Made by a program: the position numbers and the translations under genes. This document shows positions 49,244-57,906 of a DNA stretch of 64,000 nt, piece by piece. This stretch comes from Gynuella sunshinyii YC6258 (GTDB lineage: Bacteria; Pseudomonadota; Gammaproteobacteria; Pseudomonadales; Natronospirillaceae): assembly GCF_000940805.1 (NCBI RefSeq), contig NZ_CP007142.1, forward strand, positions 4,502,593 to 4,566,592. The letters run 5' to 3'. Below the pieces are notes generated by a model. It saw only the letters and a program-made list of their open reading frames with translations. It had not been told where the DNA came from and did no database searches. Each line of letters begins with the position of its first letter. Position 1 is the first letter of the stretch.

Positions 49244-50143
49244 ATGAAAAAATTACCAACAGTATTAAAACGCAGAGAAGTACTTAAAAAAACGGGTTCA
49301 GTTCTTCTGGCTACCCCATTTGTAAGTCTTGTAGGTTGTGATCAGGAAGATAGTGATACAGATACCACATCGACTTCAACGTCCGACTCATCATCCAGAT
49401 CATCATCTTCCAGTGCTTCGGATACCACGACAATAGATGCAGAACTGGAATGGGCATCTGGAGGTACGGACCTTATCACCGTCGATTATCCAGATGACAG
49501 TATTTTTGAAGATTCCGGCAGCTGTTCTTTGACGCTCACCGAACGTACCACCGAGGGTCCGTGTTATTTGGGTGTCAGCGAATCAGAAGATATTTCCGAG
49601 GGTCAAACCGGTCTACCCATGATGTTCTGCATGCAGTTGGTTGACGAAAACTGTAATCCTCTGGATGGCTATTTGATCGAAGTCTGGCATTGTAATACTA
49701 AAGGTATTTATTCCGGAGATACCAGTCAGAGTGATGACGACTCAACATTCGCAGGTGATTTCTGTACAGATAACGATGCCGAAGCTGAAGCCAGCGTCTG
49801 GTTTCGTGGCGAATTAACCACAGACAGCAGTGGTCGGGTCAATTTCAAGAGTTGTTTTCCTGGCTGGTATTCTGGTCGTACGATTCATATTCACTTCCGG
49901 GTACGTCAGGAATATGGTGGCAGTGACTATATGGTGTCTCAGTTCTGTTTCGATGACAGTTTTACCGAGGAAATCTGTACCACCCATGAGCTGTATAAAG
50001 CTCGCAGTATTCAGGACACCACTCTGGCTAGCGGTAAAGATACTGTGTTTCCAAAATCGGATTATCAGGATTTTCTGCTGAACATCGCACAGAACTCAGA
50101 CGGCACTCTCCTGGCTTATAAACGCGTTATGATCAGCGCTTAA
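49244..50143 (+). CDS. Second Tat-exported lipoprotein intradiol dioxygenase
   Basis: A 299-residue paralogue of the preceding gene. The ATG at 49244 has GGAAAG at good spacing; an in-frame ATG at 49229 abuts its own AGAGG. The signal has KRREVLKKTGSVLLATPFVSLVGC, again Tat-like with lipobox Cys. A Ser/Thr/Asp-rich spacer (about 38-65) follows. The dioxygenase core has GPCYLG, VEVWHCN-like IEVWHCNTKGIYSG and GWYSGRTIHIHF with the iron Tyr and His. It lacks the Gly-Pro tail. The transcription unit is separate, ending in its own terminator. Confidence 0.88.
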   Translation: MKKLPTVLKRREVLKKTGSVLLATPFVSLVGCDQEDSDTDTTSTSTSDSSSRSSSSSASDTTTIDAELEWASGGTDLITVDYPDDSIFEDSGSCSLTLTERTTEGPCYLGVSESEDISEGQTGLPMMFCMQLVDENCNPLDGYLIEVWHCNTKGIYSGDTSQSDDDSTFAGDFCTDNDAEAEASVWFRGELTTDSSGRVNFKSCFPGWYSGRTIHIHFRVRQEYGGSDYMVSQFCFDDSFTEEICTTHELYKARSIQDTTLASGKDTVFPKSDYQDFLLNIAQNSDGTLLAYKRVMISA

Positions 50144-50171
50144 ATCAACAGGGGTGTTTTGTTTTTCGGCA

Positions 50172-50202
50172 TCCGCTTTTTCTAAGCGGACTGCCATGTT
50201 TT
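50172..50202 (+). terminator. Terminator after the second dioxygenase
   Basis: A 7-bp stem TCCGCTT/AAGCGGA with a 5-nt loop at 50172-50190 is followed within a few bases by a T6 run. It sits between convergent genes. Confidence 0.65.
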
Positions 50203-50203
50203 T

Positions 50204-50809
50204 TCAGGCAATCCGGTAGCGTCCTGGTTTATGATTTACCGCAATCACCAGGTTCAACATGATGACGGAAAGAACCGAGATTGCCAGAACCTCAAAACTA
50301 ACAAGAAAATAAGACACCAGCAGAATGGTGCAGTCCACCGCCAACTGGAAAAAACCAGCCCGGATGTTGAATCGGTGCTGCAGGTAAAAAGCCAGAATAC
50401 CTACCCCACCCAGACTGGACTTATGGCGAAACATTATCAACATCCCGACGCCAATCAGAATACCGGCCATGACTCCAGCAAAATAAGGATTGACATGCTC
50501 AAGAACCACAAACATACCAATATATTCTGAAAAGACCGATACCACTGTAACCGAAATAAACGTATTCAAGGTAAAACGCAGGCCGATTTCCTTCCAGGCT
50601 AGATAGTAAAACGGCAGGTTTACGATAAAAAAGATCTGCCCAAAGCTGAAGGGTAATAATTTTGAGCCTACCAGTGCGATGCCTGCTGTCCCACCCGTCA
50701 GCAGTCCCTGGGACTTAAACAGAAATACACCAAAAGAAATAAATAACCCGGCACTGAATAGCGCAAACAGGTCCTCAAAGAGACTATGGAGTGAGTCATC
50801 AGAAGCCAT
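50204..50809 (-). CDS. YitT-family membrane protein
   Basis: A 201-residue integral membrane protein with about five hydrophobic segments. The N-terminal region SQGLLTGGTAGIALVGSKL and the later RHKSSLGGVGILAFYLQ are typical repeat motifs of the YitT/DUF161 family, whose molecular role is not established. It converges on the dioxygenase gene. Confidence 0.88.
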   Translation of the reverse strand: MASDDSLHSLFEDLFALFSAGLFISFGVFLFKSQGLLTGGTAGIALVGSKLLPFSFGQIFFIVNLPFYYLAWKEIGLRFTLNTFISVTVVSVFSEYIGMFVVLEHVNPYFAGVMAGILIGVGMLIMFRHKSSLGGVGILAFYLQHRFNIRAGFFQLAVDCTILLVSYFLVSFEVLAISVLSVIMLNLVIAVNHKPGRYRIA

Positions 50810-51907
50810 GAATAAACCTTATAAAAAACAGCTGCGGGATTATACACGTTCCTCCGTCAGGTTAATCAAGTCACATAAAATGGCCACAGATGAATTTCAA
50901 CGCAAAGTCTCCTTGATGCAACAAAGTGCCAAAAAGCAGCGGTCATAAAATCACCAGCAATTGGAGTAACCACTACCAAGCTCTCTGGGTGGGTTGTTTT
51001 TTGTACAATATGCTGATTTCAGGAGAAGCCATGCCTTCCCTATGCAAACCTGAGCGCCCCCAAAAAAGCCATTGATTATTCTGAAGGATTGAAACCTATA
51101 CCTGATCAGCTTTGCATAGGTATTCAGCCGTGCCAGGGATTCTCTGATCATTAATCCGCTCAAATATCTGCTGCGTTGTTTAAATGGAATTTTTATAAAA
51201 CGGCATATCATGGTGAAAAAACACCACTTACAGATACGGACATTTATGATTCATTAAAGAAAACATAAACTTACATAGAAGGATAAAAACATACTTTATT
51301 TAATTTACCCACCATACATATCGGATATTTTCCATCTATCTCAAGCAGATCAATTGCAATAAATCAACTGGATTTTTATCTACTATTACTCTATCCCGAT
51401 AATTTCGTATCCTTCCGCGCCAGCAGATAGCAAACGTTTCTAAACCATATCGCTGCCGGGTTTTCAGATAATCATAATAAATGCTGAAAATACGGGGGAG
51501 TGTTGATATCTGGAGAGGATGCTTTACTCAAACGCATGCCCCAGGGCATCTCGTGTAAATGAGAATTTGAGAAGGCATCACTTATAAATGGGACTAACAA
51601 TCTCCAGTGGAAATACACCCTTGTTAAAAAGCTGAATAACAATAAACGGTAACTTTCGGCAGCAACATTCTTAAGGAGCCTCCGAAAAATAGGAATAGTT
51701 TTGATGCGGACCAGGAAGCACCGCTCGGAACACCGCAGTTTACTGGAGTAAATGAGGATGTGAGAAGAGAGCTGAAAACGTCCTGCACGAACATAGGTCA
51801 TTTTTCAGAGACTCCTTAACACAATTTAGAACAAGCTCATCTGCCTGAACATACTGGAGCCTTGAGATAATCTGGCACCTGAATACACATAAAAGAGATC
51901 AGCGGAT
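50810..51907. other. Intergenic region with one MITE copy
   Basis: About 1.1 kb without a supportable gene. It includes the MITE-like repeat at 51675-51815. A 46-codon ORF at 50808-50948 begins within the start codon of the divergent YitT gene and is not convincing. Confidence 0.65.
51675..51815 (-). repeat. 141-bp MITE-like element with terminal inverted repeats
   Basis: The inverted ends are GGAGCCTCCGAAAAAT and GGAGTCTCTGAAAAAT. TTAA flanks both sides (51671-51674, 51816-51819), a 4-bp YTAR target duplication. The element is in opposite orientation to the copy at 42999-43138 and about 85% identical to it by eye. Confidence 0.85.
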
Positions 51908-52345
51908 ATGTCTACAACATTGATTGTCGGAATTGATGGCAGCGAAGCCGGCCAAAGAGCTCTCGCTCATGCTAAACGACTCGCCACCTTGATTGGTGAC
52001 TGTACCCTGACCCTGGTATACGTTATTGAATGGTCCCCGTACAGCTTTCAAACCCCGGAAGAAAATGCACTCAGAAAAAAACGTCGCGAAGAAGCCGTTG
52101 TCAAAGCCCGAACCCGGGTCATCGAACCTAATGTGGAAAATCTGATTAAAGAAGGTTTTCAGGCTGAAGGCGTAGTGCTGCATGGCAAAGTTGCCCAGTC
52201 ACTGAATTCAGTCGCGCTGGAAAAAAATGCCGATCAGATTATTGTCGCCCGAGCCTCCGAGCATGGATTGACAGCACGAGTCTTTGGCAGCGCCACCGCC
52301 AACCTGGTTATGCATGCCAGCGTTCCAGTCACCGTCGTCAGTTGA
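51908..52345 (+). CDS. Universal stress protein (UspA family)
   Basis: A 145-residue single-domain protein. It begins with the family strand TLIVGIDGSEAGQRAL. The C-terminal GSATANLVMHASVPVTVV fits the ATP-binding signature (G-x2-G-x9-G-S/T) only loosely. It ends 9 nt before the symporter gene, so the two form an operon. It may tie the symporter to stress or nutrient state. Confidence 0.93.
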   Translation: MSTTLIVGIDGSEAGQRALAHAKRLATLIGDCTLTLVYVIEWSPYSFQTPEENALRKKRREEAVVKARTRVIEPNVENLIKEGFQAEGVVLHGKVAQSLNSVALEKNADQIIVARASEHGLTARVFGSATANLVMHASVPVTVVS

Positions 52346-52354
52346 GGTTTGCAC

Positions 52355-53926
52355 ATGACCAGAAAACATTTTTTAATTTCCATTTACATACTATTAGTAA
52401 CCATGTTGTCCAGCGGAATGGCGCAGGCAAAAAGCATTGATGAGTCGGTCAACACTGTTTTCTCTGCCGCCACGGGCTGGTTTGTCTCACTGATCTTTGC
52501 GCCGATTCCGGGTACATCTTTTCCCTGGATCGTTGTCTGGCTGGTAACTGCAGCCAGCATTTTTACCGTTTATTTCGGCTTTTTGCAGTTTCGTACCATC
52601 CCTCATTCAATCGCTCTGGTTAAAGGTGATTATGCGGATCCCAATGACGCTGGCGAGGTGAGTCATTTTCAAGCCCTGGCAACTGCATTGTCCGGTACCG
52701 TCGGCCTTGGCAACATTGCGGGGGTTGCTGTTGCAATTGGCATTGGTGGCCCTGGCGCAACTTTCTGGATGATTATGGCCGGCTTACTTGGCATGGCCTC
52801 AAAATTTACCGAATGTACCCTGGGTGTTAAATATCGCAACGAATACAAAGATGGCAGTGTATCGGGTGGCCCGATGTATTATCTGTCCAAAGGTTTTGCT
52901 GAGAAAGGCCTGCCTGGTGGAAAAGTGCTGGCGATCATGTTTTCAATTTTCTGTATTCTTGGCTCGTTTGGTGCCGGCAATATGTTTCAGGCTAATCAGG
53001 CTCACGCTCAGATCAGCGGACTGTTTGGCAACTATCCCGGCTGGATTACCGGACTGGTATTCGCCGTATTGATTTTTTTGGTCATCGTCGGTGGCATCCG
53101 TTCAATCGCTAACGTGACCGAAAAAATCGTTCCGGTTATGGGCGTGCTATACGTTGGCAGTGCCCTGGTTATTCTGATACTCAACGCAGATAAAATACTC
53201 TGGGCCATAGAACAGATTTTTGCCGGCGCCTTCACTGGCCTGGGTGTTGCTGGAGGCCTGACCGGGGCGCTGATCCAGGGCTTTAAGCGGGCCGCGTTTT
53301 CCAATGAGGCCGGCGTCGGTTCAGCAGCCATCGCCCACTCCGCCGTGCAGACCAAAGAGCCAGTCACCGAGGGTTTGGTTTCACTGCTTGAACCATTTAT
53401 TGATACAGTGGTGATCTGCACCATGACCGCATTGGTTATCATCGTAACCGGCCAGTTGATGACCGATCCGGAAACCGGAAAATATCTGCTGAGCGAAACA
53501 GGTCATATCGTTACCGTTCACGGTAGTTCCGGCGTGGCACTGACATCAGATGCCTTTGCTTCGGCTTTCGGCTGGTTCCCTTATCTGCTAATGGCAGCGG
53601 TTATCATGTTTGCATTTTCGACCATGATCAGTTGGTCTTATTACGGCCTTAAAGCATGGACGTTTCTGTTTGGTGAAACCCGAAAAGCAGAGCTCACTTT
53701 TAAGTTATTATTTTGTCTGTTTGTGATCGTTGGTGCTGCTTCCAGTCTCGGACCCGTTATTGACTTTTCTGATGCCTCACTATTTTCAATGGCGGTGATA
53801 AACATCATTGGTCTCTACGTCCTGATGCCAATTGTGAAAACCGAACTGAACTCTTACATGTCGCGGTTGCAGGACGGTTCCATTGTGAAATACAAAAACA
53901 GCAAAACCCGGGAAGCCAAATCCTGA
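52355..53926 (+). CDS. Sodium:alanine (amino acid) symporter, AGCS family
   Basis: A 523-residue inner-membrane carrier. The ATG at 52355 follows GAGGT; the codon two before it (TTG) is in frame but lacks a site. An unusual cleavable-looking signal (LSSGMAQA) precedes the first true helix. AGCS motifs include TALSGTVGLGNIAGVAVAI, GPGATFWMIMAGLLGMASKF, GGPMYYL and FKRAAFSNEAGVGSA. It couples alanine or glycine uptake to Na+, in keeping with a marine or saline habitat. Confidence 0.93.
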   Translation: MTRKHFLISIYILLVTMLSSGMAQAKSIDESVNTVFSAATGWFVSLIFAPIPGTSFPWIVVWLVTAASIFTVYFGFLQFRTIPHSIALVKGDYADPNDAGEVSHFQALATALSGTVGLGNIAGVAVAIGIGGPGATFWMIMAGLLGMASKFTECTLGVKYRNEYKDGSVSGGPMYYLSKGFAEKGLPGGKVLAIMFSIFCILGSFGAGNMFQANQAHAQISGLFGNYPGWITGLVFAVLIFLVIVGGIRSIANVTEKIVPVMGVLYVGSALVILILNADKILWAIEQIFAGAFTGLGVAGGLTGALIQGFKRAAFSNEAGVGSAAIAHSAVQTKEPVTEGLVSLLEPFIDTVVICTMTALVIIVTGQLMTDPETGKYLLSETGHIVTVHGSSGVALTSDAFASAFGWFPYLLMAAVIMFAFSTMISWSYYGLKAWTFLFGETRKAELTFKLLFCLFVIVGAASSLGPVIDFSDASLFSMAVINIIGLYVLMPIVKTELNSYMSRLQDGSIVKYKNSKTREAKS

Positions 53927-54098
53927 GAACGCCCTGAATGATCTACGCGGCACGGGTAATGATTCAGAAGCTCCCTAAATATCCGGAATCTGTATATTCC
54001 CGCCGCAAAAAATGGAGCTTCCAGTGGAGCTCAAAATCATTGGAGTTCCATTTCCTGGCAGATCACGAGAAATCACATCCATCCAACTGGCTTTTTAA

Positions 54099-54123
54099 AT
54101 AACCGGTCATCATGACCGGTTAT
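54099..54123. terminator. Hairpin after the alanine symporter
   Basis: ATAACCGGTCAT and ATGACCGGTTAT are perfectly complementary around one C. It lies 172 nt past the symporter stop. AT-rich flanks but no strong T-run. Confidence 0.5.
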
Positions 54124-54182
54124 CAAATATCTCCGATCCTGATGAACCTTGGCCTTCCAAGACATCGGTAGCTGCCTGCCGC

Positions 54183-54246
54183 CAACCAATCAACCAATCA
54201 ACCAATCAACCAATCAACCAATCAACCAATCAACCAATCAACCAAT
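54183..54246. repeat. Octamer microsatellite (CAACCAAT)x8
   Basis: Eight perfect consecutive copies of CAACCAAT cover 64 bp about 160 bp upstream of the valS start. Perfect repeats of this length are prone to slippage. Confidence 0.97.
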
Positions 54247-54352
54247 CAGCATTACCACGGGATATGGATAAAAGCCTCAATAAGATAACGGTATAAATTA
54301 AAATAAACCATGTTTCCCACTCTTAACGCCTCTCCGGGCATGTACAAATATG

Positions 54353-54358
54353 TATAAT
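54353..54358 (+). promoter_or_regulatory. Putative -10 box for valS
   Basis: A perfect TATAAT lies 46 nt upstream of the valS ATG. No convincing -35 hexamer was found at 17 nt, so a TG-preceded or weak-35 promoter is likely. Confidence 0.45.
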
Positions 54359-54404
54359 CTGCAGACTTTTCAGTTCCACCCAATTAATCAGACAGCGATT
54401 TCGA

Positions 54405-57257
54405 ATGGACAAAACATACCAACCCCATGACATAGAAACCAAACATTACGAACACTGGGAACAAAACAACTGGTTTGCGCCTTCCGGTGTCGGTCCTGGT
54501 TACAGCATCATGATCCCACCACCGAATGTCACGGGTAGCCTGCACATGGGTCATGCATTTCAGCAGACCATCATGGATGCACTGATCCGTTACCATCGCA
54601 TGCAGGGCTACAACACTCTCTGGCAACCAGGTACCGATCATGCGGGCATTGCCACTCAGTTGGTTGTGGAACGTTTGCTTGCGGCCGAAGGAAAAACCCG
54701 CCACGACCTTGGACGAGAAGCGTTCATTGACAAAGTATGGGAATGGAAAGCCCAATCCGGTGGCTCCATTACCGGGCAAATGCGTCGCCTGGGTGACTCG
54801 GTAGACTGGAGCCGAGAACGTTTCACCATGGACCCTGGTTTGAGCGATGCCGTAAAAGAAGTGTTTGTCCGCTTGTATGAGGAAGGATTGATCTATCGTG
54901 GCAAGCGTCTGGTCAATTGGGATCCAAAACTTCATACCGCCATTTCTGATCTGGAAGTGGAAAGCAAAGAGGAAAATGGTCATCTCTGGCATTTCCGATA
55001 TCCCCTTGCCGATGGTATCAAAACTGCCGATGGCAGTGACTATCTGGTCGTTGCTACAACCCGCCCGGAAACCATGCTTGGCGACAGCGCCGTTGCAGTC
55101 CATCCGGAAGATGAGCGCTACCAGAGCCTGATAGGTCAGTTTGTAACACTGCCCATCGTTAATCGTCGGATCCCGATTGTGGCCGATGATTATGTTGACC
55201 GTGAGTTTGGCACCGGCTGTGTCAAAATCACGCCCGCTCACGATTTCAATGACTATGAACTGGGCAAACGCCATAACCTGCCATTGATCAATATCTTCGA
55301 TCAAAGCGCTCACATTCTGGCCGTTGCGGAAGTCTTTGATTTTGACAGCCAGGCTATTACCGATATAGATGCAACGATGCCGACAGAGTACGTTGGTCTG
55401 GAACGCTATCAGGCCCGTAAACTGATCATTCAACAATTTGAGGAAGCCGGCCTGCTGGCAAAGACCGACGATCACAAACTCATGGTTCCGCGCGCAGAGC
55501 GTTCTGATGTGGTGGTTGAGCCATGGCTGACTGATCAATGGTACGTTGCCACCAAAGCGCTGGCGGAGCCTGCCATTGCGGCTGTCGAGAATGGCGACAT
55601 TCAGTTTGTGCCCAAAATGTTCGAGAACGAATATTTTCACTGGATGCGCAACATTCAGGACTGGTGTATCTCCCGGCAATTGTGGTGGGGTCATCAGATT
55701 CCTGCCTGGTATGATGACAATGGCAGGGTCTATGTAGGCCGGGACGAGCAGGAAGTACGCGATAAATATCAGTTGGATGCAAGCGTGACGCTGCGCCAGG
55801 ATGAGGACGTACTCGATACCTGGTTCAGCTCGGCACTATGGACATTTTCCACCCTTGGATGGCCTGAAGATGATAGCCTGTTGAAGATTTTCCACCCTTC
55901 CGACGTTTTGGTGACAGGGTTTGACATTATCTTCTTCTGGGTGGCCAGGATGATTATGTTCACCATGCATTTCATCAAAAACGACGACGGTACTCCGCAA
56001 GTTCCATTTAAAACCGTCTATGTTACTGGCCTGATTCGTGATGAAAACGGTCAGAAGATGTCCAAGAGTAAAGGTAACGTCCTTGACCCCATCGACCTGA
56101 TCGACGGCATAGACATCGACAATCTGGTGGCCAAGCGTACCAGTGGGCTGATGTTGTCGAAACAGGCTGCCCGAATTGAAACCAATACCCGCAAATCATT
56201 TCCCGAAGGGTTCGCTGAAAGTGGTACAGATGCCCTGCGTTTCACCCTGACCTCTCTGGCCTCATTGAGTCGCGACATCAAATTCGATATCAAACGTCTC
56301 GAAGGCTATCGCAACTTCTGCAATAAGATTTGGAATGCCGCACGCTATGTGCTGCAAAACACGGAACATCAGGATTGTGGCCAGACTGGTAACAGTGTCG
56401 AACTGAGCCTGGCGGATCGATGGATCATTTCAAGGCTACAGAAACTTTCACAGGAAGTGCACAGACATATTGCCCAATACCGTTTCGATCTGATGAGTCA
56501 GGTACTTTATGACTTTATCTGGAACGAGTATTGCGATTGGTATATCGAACTGTCAAAACCCGTTTTCTGGAATGAAAACAGTCGCCCTGAACAGTTAAGA
56601 GGTACCCGTCAAACGCTGATTCGTGTGCTGGAAACATTAATGCGATTGGCTCATCCGGTCATGCCATTTATTACTGAAGAAATCTGGCAAAGTATTAAGG
56701 AGCTTGCCGGTGTGGAAGGCCAGACTCTAATGTTGCAAGCCTATCCTCAGGCAGACGCCAACATGATCGACGAACAGGCTGAAAATGACATTGAATGGCT
56801 CAAAGGCGTCATCGTTGGTGTTCGCAATATCCGTGGTGAGCTGAACATTTCCGCCGGTAGAGAATTACCTGTACTGTTACAGAATGGCTCCACTGAAGAT
56901 CAGAAACGCCTGACGACCAACCATACATTCCTGGTCAAACTTGCCAGGCTGGAAAGTATCACCTGGCTGGAAACCGATGAAGAAGCACCGATGAGTGCCA
57001 CTCAGCTCGTTGGTAACATGAAAGTTCTGGTTCCGATGGCCGGACTGATTGATGTAGAAGCGGAAAAAGCCCGTCTAAAAAAGGAAATAGACAAAGCGGA
57101 AAAAGATTTCTCCCGCATTAGCGCCAAGCTGGCCAACGAAAGTTTTGTGGCCAAGGCCCCGGAAGCCGTCGTGAATACCGAAAAGGACAAAGCTGCCGCC
57201 CTGGAACAAACCATTGCCAACCTGAAAGATCAAATCGACAAACTGGATCAACTCTGA
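54405..57257 (+). CDS. valS: Valyl-tRNA synthetase
   Basis: A 950-residue class Ia aminoacyl-tRNA synthetase, nearly the same length as the E. coli enzyme (951). HIGH-type motif HMGH at 47-50 within [20 protein letters not shown] at 551-555 in [10 protein letters not shown], the editing domain with [10 protein letters not shown], and a C-terminal coiled coil ([20 protein letters not shown]). It attaches valine to its tRNA in the cytoplasm. Monocistronic, followed by a strong hairpin. Confidence 0.98.
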   Translation: MDKTYQPHDIETKHYEHWEQNNWFAPSGVGPGYSIMIPPPNVTGSLHMGHAFQQTIMDALIRYHRMQGYNTLWQPGTDHAGIATQLVVERLLAAEGKTRHDLGREAFIDKVWEWKAQSGGSITGQMRRLGDSVDWSRERFTMDPGLSDAVKEVFVRLYEEGLIYRGKRLVNWDPKLHTAISDLEVESKEENGHLWHFRYPLADGIKTADGSDYLVVATTRPETMLGDSAVAVHPEDERYQSLIGQFVTLPIVNRRIPIVADDYVDREFGTGCVKITPAHDFNDYELGKRHNLPLINIFDQSAHILAVAEVFDFDSQAITDIDATMPTEYVGLERYQARKLIIQQFEEAGLLAKTDDHKLMVPRAERSDVVVEPWLTDQWYVATKALAEPAIAAVENGDIQFVPKMFENEYFHWMRNIQDWCISRQLWWGHQIPAWYDDNGRVYVGRDEQEVRDKYQLDASVTLRQDEDVLDTWFSSALWTFSTLGWPEDDSLLKIFHPSDVLVTGFDIIFFWVARMIMFTMHFIKNDDGTPQVPFKTVYVTGLIRDENGQKMSKSKGNVLDPIDLIDGIDIDNLVAKRTSGLMLSKQAARIETNTRKSFPEGFAESGTDALRFTLTSLASLSRDIKFDIKRLEGYRNFCNKIWNAARYVLQNTEHQDCGQTGNSVELSLADRWIISRLQKLSQEVHRHIAQYRFDLMSQVLYDFIWNEYCDWYIELSKPVFWNENSRPEQLRGTRQTLIRVLETLMRLAHPVMPFITEEIWQSIKELAGVEGQTLMLQAYPQADANMIDEQAENDIEWLKGVIVGVRNIRGELNISAGRELPVLLQNGSTEDQKRLTTNHTFLVKLARLESITWLETDEEAPMSATQLVGNMKVLVPMAGLIDVEAEKARLKKEIDKAEKDFSRISAKLANESFVAKAPEAVVNTEKDKAAALEQTIANLKDQIDKLDQL

Positions 57258-57906
57258 TTCTAAAATCCCGTGGGCAGCCTGATAATGCTGCCCACTACCC
57301 TTCTGTTTCCAGCAACCCATCAGTGCGTCATAAAACTGTCATGATTAACATAAATGTCCGTGTATTATCCACGTAACCATACTTGTTGCAGAAACCCACT
57401 CCCACCATCGTATGAAAATTCATAAGCAAGTCACACTTTGACTCTTATTTCAACTTGATCAACTGGTACTTTTGTGTGAACCCGGATTTTTAACATCTAG
57501 TTTGCATAGAAACGAGTATCTGATTGCCGGTATATATCCTCCTTTAGTATCAAGATAGATAAACGCGGATTAGTTATCAGATAAATTATCAACAATGATA
57601 TTTAATAAGTACCACCCAGTATGTGGCAACTTTCAATTGGACAGAAATTTTTCAAACGGACAGGAAAAGCAACCGAACGTTTCATCCGGATATCAGTCAT
57701 ACCAGAAGGCCGCAGATTATCTCTGCATAGTTTTAGTCAGTATTGACCAAAATGGGTTTACCATCAGATCAGTCTGGCTGTGTATGTTTGCAAGCGGGGC
57801 TTTCGTATATTTTTTGGCATTGATTCGATGAAACCGCTGGATAATACCTTGCTCCGATCTTATCAGCATGGTTTCAATAAGGGCTTTTTTAACTACGAGA
57901 AGAACA
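57258..57906. other. Intergenic region after valS
   Basis: About 650 bp. It has the hairpin at 57270-57295 and AT-rich upstream sequence of the next gene. No supported gene. Confidence 0.6.
57270..57295 (+). terminator. Terminator-like hairpin after valS
   Basis: GTGGGCAGC pairs perfectly with GCTGCCCAC over 9 bp with an 8-nt loop. It starts 13 nt after the stop codon. The following sequence is only moderately T-rich. Confidence 0.65.

Larger units (their letters stand above)
53927..54404. other. Intergenic region upstream of valS
   Basis: About 480 bp with a palindromic hairpin (54099-54123), an 8-fold octamer repeat (54183-54246) and a -10-like box (54353-54358). No gene. Confidence 0.7.

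Noticed and set aside
50808-50948. 46-codon ORF starting inside the YitT start codon
   Set aside because: No Shine-Dalgarno and overlap with the divergent start; basic peptide without family.
54183-54246. CRISPR-like array
   Set aside because: Units are 8 bp with no spacers, so it is a microsatellite.
54384-55694. 436-codon minus-strand ORF opposite valS
   Set aside because: It lies fully antisense to a clear valyl-tRNA synthetase, with no family-like motifs; a shadow of coding bias.
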